Source: an uncultured Eubacteriales bacterium (GTDB taxonomy: Bacteria; Bacillota; Clostridia; Oscillospirales; CAG-272). Taken from it: a DNA stretch of 6,410 nucleotides. How positions within the stretch are numbered: the first letter of the stretch is position 1; every line of letters starts with the position of its first letter. The stretch is taken from positions 1-6,410 of the forward strand of contig USMO01000098.1 in assembly GCA_900555785.1 (NCBI GenBank), in the 5' to 3' direction. A program made the translations under genes and the position numbers. Below the pieces are notes generated by a model. It made no database searches and was not told the origin of the DNA. It was given only the letters and a program-made list of their open reading frames with translations. This document shows, piece by piece, positions 6,166 to 6,410 of this stretch.

Positions 6166-6410
6166 TCAGATTTTTCGGTACAGACCGCCGGGCTGTTTTG
6201 CAACGCACCCCTGCAGCTCCAGCAGGGTCAGCTCCGACAGCGCCTGCCCGTAGGACACCTCCGCGTCCACCAGTTCATCCAGCGGCACCGCCTTGCCTGC
6301 TGCAGCCAATCGCTCCATCAGGCGTTTTCCGACCGGCGACAGCCCTGCGGGCAATTCGGAGGACGGGACCTGTGGCACCGGTTTCGGCTGTGCGGTCAGT
6401 CTTGCCGCTT
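6166..6410 (-). CDS. dprA: DNA-processing protein DprA, C-terminal winged-helix end (partial)
   Basis: The minus-strand frame is open from the window edge to the TGA at 6168-6166, giving about 81 residues of C-terminus. A proline-rich linker (QPKPVPQVPSS) is followed by a winged-helix domain: GLSPVGKRLMERLAAAGKAV, then LDELVDAEVSYGQALSEL, then LLELQGCVAKQPGGLYRKI. The closing pattern 'leu-glu-leu-x-gly-x-val ... pro-gly-gly-x-tyr' is typical of the DprA/Smf C-terminal domain. DprA binds incoming single-stranded DNA and loads RecA during natural transformation; many non-competent Firmicutes also keep it. The Rossmann-type DNA-binding core lies outside the window, so the call rests on this tail plus position directly before topA and trmFO, which is the B. 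subtilis order. A GTG at 6378-6376 could start a 70-residue protein, but the frame continues upstream and it is better read as internal. Confidence 0.87.
   Translation of the reverse strand, partial: AARLTAQPKPVPQVPSSELPAGLSPVGKRLMERLAAAGKAVPLDELVDAEVSYGQALSELTLLELQGCVAKQPGGLYRKI

Noticed and set aside
3917..6253. Two long plus-strand open frames (3917-5053 and 5111-6253) opposite topA
   Set aside because: Both mirror topA codon use and have no family motif. The topA reading is supported along its whole length by catalytic and zinc-binding residues.
6166..6378. A complete 70-residue gene starting at the GTG at 6378
   Set aside because: The frame stays open to the window edge with a linker sequence typical of the region before a DprA winged helix, so this is the end of a longer gene.
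1..6410. CRISPR arrays, tRNA or rRNA genes, insertion sequences, phage genes, defence or toxin-antitoxin systems
   Set aside because: I looked on both strands and found no regularly spaced repeats, cloverleaf-like sequence, transposase motif or small gene pair. Apart from the plsX-rnc gap, nearly all of the window is filled by recognised housekeeping genes.

Overview
This window is a compact housekeeping block in which every supported gene reads on the minus strand. In the direction of transcription (right to left) the order is dprA (C-terminal end only), topA, trmFO, plsX, rnc, and the first 210 codons of an Elp3-like radical SAM protein. The gene set (TrmFO rather than TrmA-type folate chemistry, a Firmicutes-type TopA with C-terminal zinc ribbons, a DprA winged-helix tail, and a radical SAM gene directly behind rnc), with GC-rich third positions, suggests a moderately high-GC Firmicute of the class Clostridia, probably Oscillospiraceae/Ruminococcaceae-like. 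That placement is inference from family knowledge; no marker gene here fixes it.

Layout: 6410-6166 is the end of dprA. 6148-3848 is topA, 17 bases downstream. 3851-2526 is trmFO, which overlaps topA by an ATGA. 2512-1469 is plsX, 13 bases downstream. 1468-1339 is the only real intergenic space and holds a two-hairpin palindromic element followed by a strong ribosome binding site. 1338-628 is rnc. 631 to the window edge is the radical SAM gene, overlapping rnc by a GTGA. No gap exceeds 130 bases. I see no RNA gene, CRISPR array or transposase, and no convincing promoter or U-tract terminator.

The products cover DNA and RNA upkeep and lipid synthesis: DprA loads RecA on incoming single-stranded DNA, TopA relaxes negative supercoils, TrmFO makes the tRNA T-loop m5U54, PlsX makes acyl-phosphate for phospholipid synthesis, and RNase III processes double-stranded RNA. 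The tight spacing implies cotranscription, at least from dprA to plsX and from rnc into the radical SAM gene. The layout looks like a junction of two conserved Firmicutes clusters (dprA-topA-trmFO and plsX-...-rnc), with the acyl-carrier-protein gene that often sits between plsX and rnc absent.

I found no undescribed multi-gene system. The most interesting item is the paired-hairpin element just upstream of rnc: it may be a dispersed clostridial repeat, a processing or stability element, or a target for RNase III autoregulation.
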